This document shows, piece after piece, positions 51,847 through 62,536 of a stretch of DNA of 64,000 nucleotides (the first letter of the stretch is position 1; each line of letters starts with the position of its first letter). The position numbers were made by a program, and so were the translations under genes. This DNA comes from Nemophila menziesii (Eukaryota; Streptophyta; Magnoliopsida; Boraginales; Hydrophyllaceae). The DNA lies in the NCBI GenBank assembly GCA_029959085.1, contig JARWIR010000010.1, positions 32,418,731 to 32,482,730 of the forward strand, written 5' to 3'. The notes under the pieces were generated by a model. The model was not told the DNA's origin. It saw only the letters and a program-made list of their open reading frames with translations, and ran no database searches.

Positions 51847-53987
51847 GACCAGCGGGAAACTTACCAAAACCTCATGGAAACCCGATTTTTCCCTCTTTTA
51901 ACCTAGCCTCTCATGCAAGTTAGAATTATGAACGACCCCTAACCCATTATATACCTGCACCACACCACTAAAACACCCAACAACATTCAATCCTTCCTCT
52001 TATTACATTCCAAACACACATCTAACATCAAATCCTTCAAGAACACAAAGGAATCTTCTCCTTCAACCTTAAGCCTCTTCATCAAAGCCTTAATACTATT
52101 CGTTAAAACTTCCCAAATCCACTACATAATCATTACCCATCTCATATAACACCTTAATCCTTCATTCTAAATCCTCAAAACATCAAAATTCAGAACTCAT
52201 CTCTAGTTTTTGAATATTTGAAGTTTTGAGTTTGGGGTTCATTGAGATGCCAAAGATTGGGAAGTCAAGATACCATGAAGAGGAATACAAAGTTGGAGAA
52301 CCTATTGTTACTTTTTGTGTTGGAGATGTAGTTGAAAGAATGAAAATTTTGGAGGAAAAACATGAAAAGGTGTTGACAACCATACAAAAAGTCACAAAAG
52401 AGTTGGAGCCTATGCAAAACATATTACGTGGAGTGAGAAATGTTCACCATGCCACCTACGCAACAAGAGGATCTCAACCTAACTGCAACCATGGAAACCA
52501 GCTTCGTGCTAGTTCAGATACGTTTTCCTATCCTTTCCTCACTTGTTTTATTAGTTTATTTGATTTATTGAGTCTTTTTCGAGTCGTAGGGACATGACTC
52601 AGTTTTGAGTTTGGGGTGGTGTTCGTTGCCTCATCCCAATTTCCTGTGTTATTTATTTTACATGCTTCAATAAAATTAATCTAAGGGTTGCGTTTGACGG
52701 TAGAGTATTTTAAATGTTCCCATCAAGCACGCTTTTTATGAATTTATGATAGAAAATAGTTGACTTTAGGAGTTAGCATAAAACACACTTTGATTGCATG
52801 CAAACATGAGGTAATTGATAGGAAGGATTAATGAGCAATGCAAAAGAAGTAAACTTGTACTTAAGGAAAATAAGTGGTTTGTAGAACATGAGATCTGAAT
52901 GAGTAGCCACTTAGGTATAAACTAGATGCAAGTTGTGTAAATAGGAAAATGATAGAGGCAGTTCTTTGTTAGCCCTTTGAATCCTTTCTGGCCTTCTATC
53001 CCTGAATTTAATATTATACGTCTTAGCCAAATTTTTAGCCTTTAGGCCTTTCTTTTGTCGCCACATTATAAGCCAATATCCCTTTAGTTTATTAGGCATT
53101 TCCATATGACCCGCACTTGAATCACGATCTTGGGACTTCCTGTCTTGAGCTTGAGTTTGGGGTGGTGGGTCCACTATTATGGGAATTTACATTGGGTTGG
53201 GAATTTTGGAGCTTATCAATTGTGCTATGTTCCATTTTGTTGACGATTCATAGTGATTATATTGTAACCCTTTGCCGGGGTAAGAGTAAATGAAAAAAAA
53301 AGTTATGAGAAGTTATGAAAAGAGAAAAAAATTATGAAAAAAATATAGCATGATATCGCAACATAAAAAAGAGAGTCATAACTATTCACAAGAAAAAAAA
53401 TTCATATGAAAAGAATATATATTTGGACCGGCAAAGAGGAAATTATTATGTGAACATCTTTAATGCTTACTGGGTTAATCTAAGGACGCTAAATTAGCGC
53501 GTCAAATGGGTTAAGTGAGAACAATATTCGAGTGTAAACTCAAGCTCTTGGACAATTTGTTGATGGTAAGTGAGGAGAGAGCCAAAAGCTCACTTCAAAT
53601 TTACCAAATATACATATTATATCGTCCCTAAGCCTACGTTAAAACCATAAAGACCTCGTGATTCCTAGATACAAAGTGAGTGTGTGATTCAGCTAATAGG
53701 GAGTATGCTAAGTGGAGCGTTCAAAGCAAGTAAGGATCAACGAACATCATATAGCCACCATCTTGAGATAAGTATAAGTGTAACCTTCTAGCATTGTGAA
53801 ATTAATTTTGATTGATATTATTTTGTGTTTGATTTTGCATGACGTGTGTATGTGTATAGTAATTCCTAGAACATACTATATGAGATTTGCTTTAAGTTGT
53901 GCTTTGGGAATATTTACTAGATTCTGCTTTCTGCGTTCACCTAAAAGGCCTTTGTTTTTATTTTACTTTGTCGAGACGACAAAGGTT

Positions 53988-54001
53988 TGAGTTTTGGGTC
54001 T
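53988..54001 (+). other. Candidate polypurine tract before LTR
   Basis: The string gagttttgggtct directly precedes the LTR start TGATGTCTCC. The second copy before 56161 reads gagtttggggtct. Purine-rich sequence at this place primes plus-strand synthesis in gypsy elements. Confidence 0.5.
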
Positions 54002-55568
54002 TGATGTCTCCCTATTTGTTCTAAATATTATCCCTTAGGAGACATCATTTTAGGTGAATGTTTGACTTATTTAATAGACTTTTATGCTTATTTCGTCATA
54101 TTGCACTTTCTCCCCATGGAATTAGACTATTTGCATTTTTAGAGCTTTTGTGCGTTAAGTTGTTTGTTTTTAGTGAAAACTTAGTAGGTTTATGAATTAA
54201 TGAAGAACCACTACAAGGAGCAGAAGTGAGAATTAAAGTCTTAGATCAAGTGGAGGAGTTAAAAGCAGTAAAAGATTTTCCAAGAACTTAATTAAAGAAG
54301 TTGCAGATCTGAAAGGCTGTTAAAGATTGCTATTATTGGGCTACTTAGAAGCGGATTTAGCCTTGGGCCGTGAAATATGGTTTGATGCCCTATTGAGTTA
54401 GGAAGATTCTCCAAGTTGAATTAGACCATTTGGATTTATTATACAAAAGCTACAGCTGTTTTACTAAAGGTTGCACACCAGTTACGGGAATTAAAGAAGA
54501 AAATGGGCTTGGGCTTTTTGTAACTTGACCTAATCCTCTTAACATAATACCTAATCCATATTTACTAGTGTAAATAGACCATTTAGCCTTCTTTTTACAC
54601 ACACTTCAGAGAATTACATCAGAGGATTCATATTTTCAAGTCAGAGAAAGAAGGCAGAGGAAAAGGTAGAGTTGGAGGAATTCCGTTTTTCCAACAACAG
54701 CCAACCGAACCTTTAGGTTATCTATTTATTTTTTGAAATTGAATATGACTTATTTTTATTTGATTTCAGTCTTTAATTTGATTATGAGCTAAACATTCAT
54801 ATACTTGAGAATTGCAATAAATGGATGAACCATAATTAATTTATTCTATGTTTTGAATTTGGGATTTTCATGATTTAAATTGAATTGAGTCTTAGATATT
54901 GGATATTACTTTTTTTCTTAATCACTATTTCTTTTCGGTTTAACAAGAAATATCTTTTAGTATTTGGGCTATTCACTTTAGTGGCAAAAGTGATCATCTG
55001 ACAAGGGGGTTTGAATATAGACTTAGGTAATACCCGTATAATGTCCGTTATTGACCGACATGCTTAACTAATTACATAGCCAAAGAGGTAAATACATATC
55101 ATCTGAAGAGGCATATTCGCCCATCATATTGGGGTTTATTATACTTTAGGATAGATCCTAGGTCCACCCTGACGGGGGTTAGGAGATATTAGAGTCCCGA
55201 CTAATATAATAATACCAGTTCTACCCTTAAACATAACATAGATTACGTTAATTAGGTGGATTCCTTGCGAGACTCAAGTATCTCTCATCACTGAAGTTGG
55301 TCTTTTATTTGCATTATTTCTTCTTAGTTATTTATTTTAATTAGTCTTTATTTTATTGCATCTTAGTTTTTTAGAAAACCAAACAAAAATCATATTATTT
55401 TGTATTTTCTGTTAAACAATTATTCTTATTACTTGATTAATACTTGAGTTGAACCTAATCTGTCCCTGAGAACGAAACACGATTTATCGGATATTACTTG
55501 GACAACCGTACACTTGCAGTATTGTGGTAACTTTATTTATCGCATTAATTTTATAGCACCCCAGGACC
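54002..55568 (+). mobile_element. Gypsy LTR, plus orientation
   Basis: It starts TGATGTCTCCCTATTTG and ends near caccccaggacccacca, about 1.57 kb. It matches in reverse complement the LTR at 58735-60305. Shared blocks include gtccaccctgacgggggttagg and the end block accgtacacttgcag. It ends directly against a second copy of the pre-LTR segment rather than against a primer-binding site. Confidence 0.75.
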
Positions 55569-56160
55569 CACCAAATATATATTGGACCGGCAAAGAGGAA
55601 TTTCTTATGTAGTCATCTATGTGCTTATTGGGTTAATCGGGGGATGCTAAATTAGTGCGTCAAATGGTTTGAGTGAGAAGATATTTGATTGTAAACTCAA
55701 GCTCTTGGACAATTTGTTGATGGTAAGTGAGGAGAGAGTCAAAAGGTCACTTCAAATTTACCAAATATACATACCATATCGTCCCTAAGCCTACGCTAAA
55801 ATAGTAAAGACCTCGTGATTCCTAGATACATAGTGGATTTATGATTCAGCTAATAGGTAGTATGCTAAATGGAGTGTTCAAAGCAAGTAAGGATCAATAA
55901 ACAACTTATAGCCAGCATCTTGAGATAAGTAATAAGCGTAACCTTCTAGCATTGTGAATTTAATTTTTGATTGATATTGTTTTGTGTTTCATTTTTCATG
56001 ACATGTGTATGTGTATATTAATTCCTAGATAATACTATATAATATTTGATTTAAGTAGTGCTTTGGGTGTATTTACTAGATTCTACATTTCTGTGTTCAC
56101 CTAAAGGCCTTTGTTTTCATTTTACTTTGTCGGGACGACAAAGGTTTGAGTTTGGGGTCT
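55569..56160 (+). repeat. Second copy of the gypsy pre-LTR segment
   Basis: It repeats about 53415-54001 in the same orientation (ttggaccggcaaagagg start, gagtttggggtct end) with many substitutions. No gag or pol lies between it and the LTR to its left. Confidence 0.8.
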
Positions 56161-56480
56161 TGATGTCTCCTTCTTTGTTCTAAATAAATTCCCTTAGGAG
56201 ACATCATTTTAGGTTAATATTAAACTTATTTGATATACTTTTATGCTTATTTTGTCATATTACACTTTCCCCTTGGAATTAGACTATTTGCATTTTTAGA
56301 GCTTTTGTGCGTTAATATGTTTGTTTTTAGTATAAAGCTCTTAGGTTCATGGATTCTATGGAGAACCAAGACGAGGAGGAGAAGTGAGAATTAAAGTCTT
56401 AGATCAAGTGAAGGAGTTGAAGGCAAGAAAAGAATTGATTAAAGGAGTTGCAGATCTGGAAGGTTGTTACTAATTGATGT
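56161..56480 (+). mobile_element. Truncated gypsy LTR start, plus orientation
   Basis: It begins TGATGTCTCCTTCTTTG and follows 54002-54330. It breaks off near aaggttgtta, where sequence of the oppositely oriented element begins. Confidence 0.75.
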
Positions 56481-56484
56481 TTTA

Positions 56485-57101
56485 AATCCCACCACCTATC
56501 CAAGAACTGTTATGTTTGTGGTTGGGAGATTTCCATGCTACCTCGTCTCCCATCCCAAACTCAATTTCCTTTTCCACGGTGTCTTGGGGGCTTACAGGTT
56601 ATGGGTTCTTGGTCACATATCTGATTGGTGAAGCTAGTGACTTCTTTTTCTTCTTCATTCCCAAAACATAGAATGTTTCAGAATCATATTCAATACAAAG
56701 AGTGACGGTTCCCTCATTTACATCGACTATGGTGTCGCTGGTGGCTAGGAATGGACGTCCAAGTATGAATAAGACGTTCTTATCTGCTTTATAGTCAAGT
56801 ATAATAAAATATGTGGGAATAACAAGGTTACCTACTTGGACGAGCACGTCCGCGATTACACCCCACGACTTTGCTGTTGATTGATCCGCAAGCTGTAAGA
56901 TTATGGATGTCGGTTTTGTATCGCTAATACCAATCTTCTTAAATATACTTTAGGGCATGATATTCACGCTCTACCCTAAATCACACATTTCTTTTCCATT
57001 AAATATACCACATATTTTGATTGGGAGGTTGAAACCTCCAGGATCTTTAAGCTTTGATGGCAACTTTCTCTGAACTTGTGCTGATATCCCTTCATTGAGT
57101 G
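56485..57101 (-). pseudogene. Gypsy aspartic protease, minus strand
   Basis: Read on the minus strand it gives LKDPGGFNLPIKICG, then the active-site region CDLG followed by a stop and SVNIMP, where a Ser/Thr-rich D-x-G/A-S block is expected. It continues with LQLADQSTAKSWGVIADVLVQV and the end ILGRPFLATSDTIVDVNEG (56847-56599). This is the Athila-type retropepsin, which cuts the polyprotein. The stop in the active-site region inactivates it. The element is cut at about 56480, and no reverse transcriptase is present. Confidence 0.8.
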
Positions 57102-58614
57102 TCACAGTCTTAGATCTTGTAAACTATATTTATTGGAGAGTGCCTCCATAAAGAATCGATTATAGTATCGCTTTTCTTCCATAGCTTCGAGTAGAGGGAC
57201 GTTGATTTGCACTTTTTTTAACGTCTCCATACACCTCTCTTGTTCCTCCTTTGGATACGCGGGTCTTACGGGATAATAACAATGTAGGGGTGGTCGTCTT
57301 ACTCTACTTTTTTCTTCCACTCTTGGTGCATCAACCACTCTTGGCTTCTTAATGTCATCTTGTTCAACCTCTTTAACCCAATATCTAACAATTATCTCAT
57401 CTAAGTTCGTCTTATCTACATTTGACTTGGTTGGTAGAACCTCCACGTTAGTCGATGAAGATGGTAGTGATTCTTTCATCTTTTCAGCTTGAAGACTAAT
57501 AATCTTAACCTTGTCGTCAATGTACTGGATCTTCTTCATGCTACAATTTGTACTCTGGGTCAATTTCAAGAGTTGACTTTGCATTTGTTCTATGACTGTA
57601 GTGAGCCGCATCACATTTTTCTCTAAAAGGTTATTATGTTGTTTTAGATCTTGATTCTGTTGTTGCAGGCTTTGCACTACTAATGCATCGATCTTTGATT
57701 CAAGTCTGCTCATATTGTCCTTTGATAAGTTGATGAATTGAATAATAGTCTCTTTTATATCATTTATATCTTCTTGAGAACGTGATGGAAGTGCTATTCG
57801 AGCTTGAATTTCATTGTACGCATTGTAGCCCGATGGTTGATTATCTCGATTTTCATAGGCTTGTTCTTGCAGCTATAACTGCTGAGGGGGCACTTGTTAT
57901 AGCGAGTTGTTGTATTTGATCTTGCAAGCTTGAAAACCTCGCCTCTGTATCAATTTTAGTGATAGGAGTTTGTGACTGTGGCCAACTCGTGTCGATTTCG
58001 ATGATTCTTTCCATACCACTCTTTACTTCTTTCGGATCCATAGAGACAAAACTACCACGACCCATATTATCTACTCTCAGTCTTGACTCTTTATTGAGTC
58101 CATTATAGAACATGGCTAATTTTAATTCTGGCGTATATCCATGTAGTGGACATATTGCTAACTTCTTTCGAAATCTCGTCCATGCTTCGCCAACACTCCA
58201 TCCGGCTTCTTGTAAGAAATTCATAAGCTCCAGTTGTTCCTTTATTCGCATACTTGTAGGATAAAATTGATCAAGGAATCTTGCTTGAAGCTTGTCCCAA
58301 TTTGTTATCAGTTGGGGAGGTTGATCATTTAACTAATCGCTTGCTTTCTCAGTCAAAAAATTGAAACATTAAATAATACAAATGTTCTTGTGTAACACAT
58401 TCAGTAATATAGGCATCACAAAATTGCATGAATTTCTGATAAGAGCTATTGGATCTTGATATGTAGCACCAATATATTTTCCATAGCTCGCGAATTGATT
58501 AATCAAGTCATGATCGGGCTTGAATTGAACAACTTGAATAACTGGATGGCGAATCCCAATGGATTGCACTCGGAATGGACCAGGAAAACCTAGCTCTAAC
58601 TGTTGATTAGCCAT
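57102..58614 (-). pseudogene. Gypsy gag, minus strand, in three frames
   Basis: Gag forms the virus-like particle. The start MANQQLELGFPGPF lies at 58614, close to the primer-binding site, and that frame runs to 58369. The frame 58251-57853 has the core retrotransposon gag block (GEAWTRFRKKLAICPLHG, LAMFYNGLN). After stops, 57713-57102 has a coiled-coil-like glutamine-rich part. It ends with the Athila-typical RPAYPKEEQERCMETLKKV, INVPLLEAME and FMEALSNK just before the protease. Stops and frame changes separate the pieces. Confidence 0.8.
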
Positions 58615-58711
58615 CTAAAACCTGAAAAAGACAAAAAAGAAATGCGTAAACTGAAAACAAATAAAAAACTTCTACACTAAATATATACAAATAGACTAAC
58701 TTAAAAATAAA

Positions 58712-58734
58712 TCACTGGCAGCGGCGCCAAAAAC
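58712..58734 (-). other. Primer-binding site of the minus-strand gypsy element
   Basis: Next to the LTR end the minus strand reads TTTTTGGCGCCGCTGCC. This matches the TGGCGCCGTTGCC-type site of Athila/Tat elements, where a host tRNA primes cDNA synthesis. It is one or two changes from the usual form. Confidence 0.75.
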
Positions 58735-60305
58735 TTGGTTGGGGCAAAGGTGTGACAAATAAACAGATAAATAAAAATAATAATAAAGGACACACCCTTG
58801 ACTACCACGAGAAACTCACTGCAAGTATTACAGATCGTTTGCAAGTTTAGTTGATAAGATTAGTTCGTTCGTGGGGATTTGATCCGTTAGATATACTTGT
58901 ATTCAGTAAGTGTAGATGAATTTAGATGTTTAGATTAAAAATATGATAAGATGAATAATTATCTAACACGAATAAATAAATAATGAAAACAATTAAATAA
59001 ATATGAATGTAAGTTAAATAAATTAGGGTTACTAATATGAGTCTATCTTACTAAGTTGTTATTCTAACCTTAATGGTGAATTGAGCATTATATATTAACT
59101 GGGATTCTAAATTCTACCTAGCCCCCGTCAGGGTGGACTTAGGAGCAACCTCTCCACTACCAGAGGACTTGGGTAAGGGGACCCTAAGTAATAATCAGTA
59201 GTTAAATCAAACCTTTATGTCTATCTAGTTAGGCAAGCCCGCCAGGATCACTACCGCACACTAGACGATTATGTGGTGTTGTCAATAATTGAATCACCCT
59301 TCCAGGTGTAAACTCAATTACTAAGGATAGTCCTAAGATTGGCCAAATCTAGGGCTGGAAATAATAAGTCAAAGCACACAATACCAATATACGAAAAGCT
59401 CAAATCAATTAAAACAACAAATAGTATTATGAAATTTAAGGCAAAATAATAACCCAACAATTAATAGTAAAACTTACATAATAAAAACTTAGAGATATGG
59501 TGAAGCCACAAATCTATAGCTTATTACCCTAAATATAGAGAAGGAGAGATGTAGATGAGCAGTTTGTTACTCTCCAACTTCTTGCTTCTTGTCTTCCTCT
59601 ACAGGTCAGCTTGCGTCTTCGATGATAAGCTTGATACTAAGAGGTAATATTCAAGCAAATACTAATTTATGGCTTAGAACTAAGCAAGGACATGTTTAAA
59701 ATAGTTAAAGGGTGAATTTACAGGAGTCTAGGAAGCCCTAATTTGGATTTATTGGAGTAGGAGGCAAGCAATGGACATCTTTTCCAGATCAAATTTGTAG
59801 CCTAGACTGTAGAAAAAAGGTAAGAAATTGTTGTTGTCTTCTTTTGGCCGTACCTTCTTCAATATTACTTTGATTGACACGTTCTTTGAATCGAAACTGA
59901 TCGTCTCGAAATGCTCTACACTTTATCTTTGGACCGTTCTTCCAAATTTCAAGCCAATCTTGTGTTATGATCACTTTAGTGGACGTAGCTGCTGAAATTC
60001 ATATTTACTTGGCAACATTTCTGTTCCTATTTTATTCTTTCCTTCGTTTATCTCTAATTTTCATCCTTATCTTTTTTCCTTTATCTATTACTATTGATTT
60101 GACATCTAATTAATTACCATATATCTTTAAAGCTTCACAATTAACAAAAAATTAAACCAAATATGCTAAAAATAATAAAACATCAAATCAAGAAAAGAAA
60201 CAGGAAAAAATAATAATATGACTAAAAATAAAAAATTGATTATCCTAATACATCTAAAATGATGTCTCCAACTTAGATTAATTCATCACAAATAGGGTGA
60301 CATCA
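58735..60305 (-). mobile_element. Gypsy 5' LTR, minus orientation
   Basis: On the minus strand it starts TGATGTCACCC at 60305 and ends close to gccccaacca at 58735, about 1.57 kb. It shows the same blocks as the plus-oriented LTR at 54002-55568. It is followed by the primer-binding site and gag, so it is the 5' LTR. The 3' LTR and most of pol are lost. Confidence 0.75.
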
Positions 60306-60640
60306 AAGGCCTAATTTTAATTTTATGGTTAGCTTTTTTATCCTTATACCCCTATTTAATTTCATCATTTGGTACGTACCAATACTTTCTTTTTGGTGCG
60401 TACCAATATTTTTCTGTTTGGTATGTACCAATTATATTTATATACTTCATGTTCGTTTTAAGATTGTTATACTATCAATTTTTATATAATTGCATGATAG
60501 GTCCCTAATATCATTTTTGTAAACTCAAACCGTTTTTGTCCATGTCCAAGGTTAATGTTCGTACTTATTAAGATAACTCAGTCTAAACTATTGTGTCAAG
60601 GTCCAATTTGTACGTGCGTATTCTAGCTAAAACAAAAACA
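60306..60640. other. AT-rich flank of the gypsy element
   Basis: No gene seen. It contains the palindromic repeat listed next. Confidence 0.5.
60368..60431. repeat. Three palindromic GGTACGTACC units
   Basis: Three tandem units of about 24-25 bp share ttggtRYgtaccaa. The first contains the perfect palindrome TTGGTACGTACCAA. Two related motifs lie at about 60696-60710 and 60723-60734. Confidence 0.7.
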
Positions 60641-61015
60641 AAAACAATCGCGTTGGAACCAAAAAAAACGATAACCTTTTCACTCTAAAACCCAATTGGT
60701 AACGTACCAAACAAATCCAAAATGGTACATACCAAACATATTGAAATCTTATCACTAGATCAAAAAACAACCACAAATATCTTTTGAAACTAAAAAAGAA
60801 AAAACCCTTCAAACTCGGCGTTGGAGCCAAAATTAAAAAAAATCAAAAAAGAAAAACAAAACGAATCTCTTCACACTCGATGCATTGGAATAAAAAAACA
60901 AAAACAAATCTCTTCATACTCTGTAATGGAACAAAAAACAAAACAGAGTCTCTTTAAACTCGCACCATTAGAACAAAAAGAAATCTCTTCACGTTCACCA
61001 CTAGAAAAACGGTCC
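60641..61015. repeat. Degenerate tandem repeat, about 42 bp
   Basis: Units follow the pattern Rttggaacc/aaa-rich/tctcttcacactc. They are visible near 60650, 60818, 60882, 60924 and 60966. The open frame 60821-61042 is a product of this periodicity, not a supported gene. Confidence 0.55.
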
Positions 61016-61275
61016 ACGAATGGCAGCGATTTTTTCTGGTGAAGATCTGGTGGCGGATTTTTTGTGCAACAGACTGCTAGTGAAGAGATGGTGCGGAGGT
61101 AAGGCGGCGGTTTTCTTGGCAGTGGAGAGCGGGTTGGCGCGAAGGTGAGCGGCACCAGTCTTCTTGTGCAGGTGAGCGGCTTGGTGCTAAAGGGAAAGGC
61201 GAGTGTTTTCTTATGCGGAGGTGGAGACGGAGGTGAGATCTAAAAGGAGGTTGTTGTTCAAATAGAAAGAAAATA
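61016..61275. other. GC-rich patch, unidentified
   Basis: Composition jumps to GC-rich with gcggcgg- and ggtgagcgg-type words. Frames on both strands are short, and none resembles a protein I know. It could be the leader of an unrecognised transposon or gene. Confidence 0.4.
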
Positions 61276-62188
61276 GAGAACAAGGGACAAGATAATGGGG
61301 CTAGAAAAAAAATATAATTAGTTTTTTTTTGTTTATTATATAAATGTTTTTGTCTATTTATTCTATATGGTTAGTTCTAACTATCTGATTAGGAGCGGGT
61401 TTTTCTGAGTATTTTGGTAGGTTTCGGGTCCTTTATACTTTTTCTATTTCAAAATATTTGTCCAATTTGCTTTTTATACAAATTAAGAAAATTAATGATT
61501 ACAAATTCTATTACAAAATTACTCTTCATAAAGTGTCTTGATATCTTAAATGTGTATTGGATATATGAATTTTAATTTTTTAATAAGGGTAGTAATGAAA
61601 AAAATTAGAAAAAGTATCTTAAAATATTAAATAGACAAATATTTTAAAACATTAATTTTAATAAATGGATAAATATTTTAAAACGAAGGAAGTAGTAACT
61701 AACAGCGCCTCTGCTTAATGTAATAAATAAATCAAAATCAATATGACTTTGATTATTACAATCATAACGCAAATTGCTTTATGGGGAATCTTTTGTCAAT
61801 TCTTTTTTGTTTTTTCATTAAACAGAAGTCAAACGATCATTATCTTTAAAATATGGCAAAAGAGATAGGACGAGGTGCCTTTTAATTTATGCTCAAATTT
61901 AATTACATTAATAATGAGTTAAATATGCATTAAGTACGCCACAATTTTGTACGGTCGATAATTTTATTTGCATTTTGTCCGATAAATTATACCAGCACAT
62001 GTACTTTTTGTGCATTAAATTTTGGTGGAAGCATTTTAGTTCAAAGACAAAATATAAGTTTTAAACGTACCTAAATAGTAGTTGATTATAAAATTAAGAA
62101 AAGGACAAATAATTTTTTCATTTTTTATTAATGAATATTCACAATAATTCTGAAATTTCTCTATAAAGATATTTTATTAAATTTTGAA
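61276..62188. other. AT-rich stretch without recognised feature
   Basis: I see no gene or repeat that I can support. Confidence 0.5.
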
Positions 62189-62365
62189 TAATGCTATATA
62201 TCACTCCTTCACTTCTTTACCTCTTATGTGGAGCCTATGCGGAGATTTTAAAAACCAATCATGATGTTTCATTTTCTTAAATAACTTTTTTCTCTCTCTT
62301 TTATTTAATGCCACATAGGCTTCCACATAAGAGGTGAAAAGGTGAAGGAATGATATATAGCATTA
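62189..62365. mobile_element. 177-bp MITE with terminal inverted repeats of about 50 bp
   Basis: The left end taatgctatatatcactcc is the reverse complement of the right end (ggaatgatatatagcatta, allowing one change). The match continues inward through cacttcttt/aaaaggtg and acctcttatgtgg/ccacataagaggt for about 50 bp. The inside is AT-rich and non-coding. The flanks suggest a very short or degenerate target-site duplication. The superfamily is unclear. Confidence 0.85.
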
Positions 62366-62536
62366 CTTTTAAATTTTTCTCCCACAGCTTTTAGAGACTC
62401 TTTTTATAAATTCAAATACATCCACTAAATTTGTTATTTTTTACTAAAAAATACAAATTACGTTACAGTATAACTTATATATCCCAATGTCTTTTATAGC
62501 TTTAAAAATTATTAATATTTAAATAAAAAGAGTTTC
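62366..62536. other. AT-rich spacer
   Basis: No supported feature between the MITE and LINE 3. Confidence 0.4.

Larger units (their letters stand above)
51273..54001 (+). mobile_element. Gypsy 3' noncoding region
   Basis: Long spacer between pol and LTR, typical of Athila/Tat lineages. It includes a GC-rich, CCGG-dense patch (51400-51900), a G-poor stretch (51900-52200) and an open frame at 52226-52597 that I cannot assign. The phrases gagtttggggtgg occur near 52606 and 53152. The last 585 bp (from about 53415) recur at 55569-56160. Confidence 0.6.

Noticed and set aside
52226..52597. Candidate gypsy env-like frame
   Set aside because: It is short, without membrane or signal features I can support. 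It is kept only as an unassigned frame in the noncoding region.
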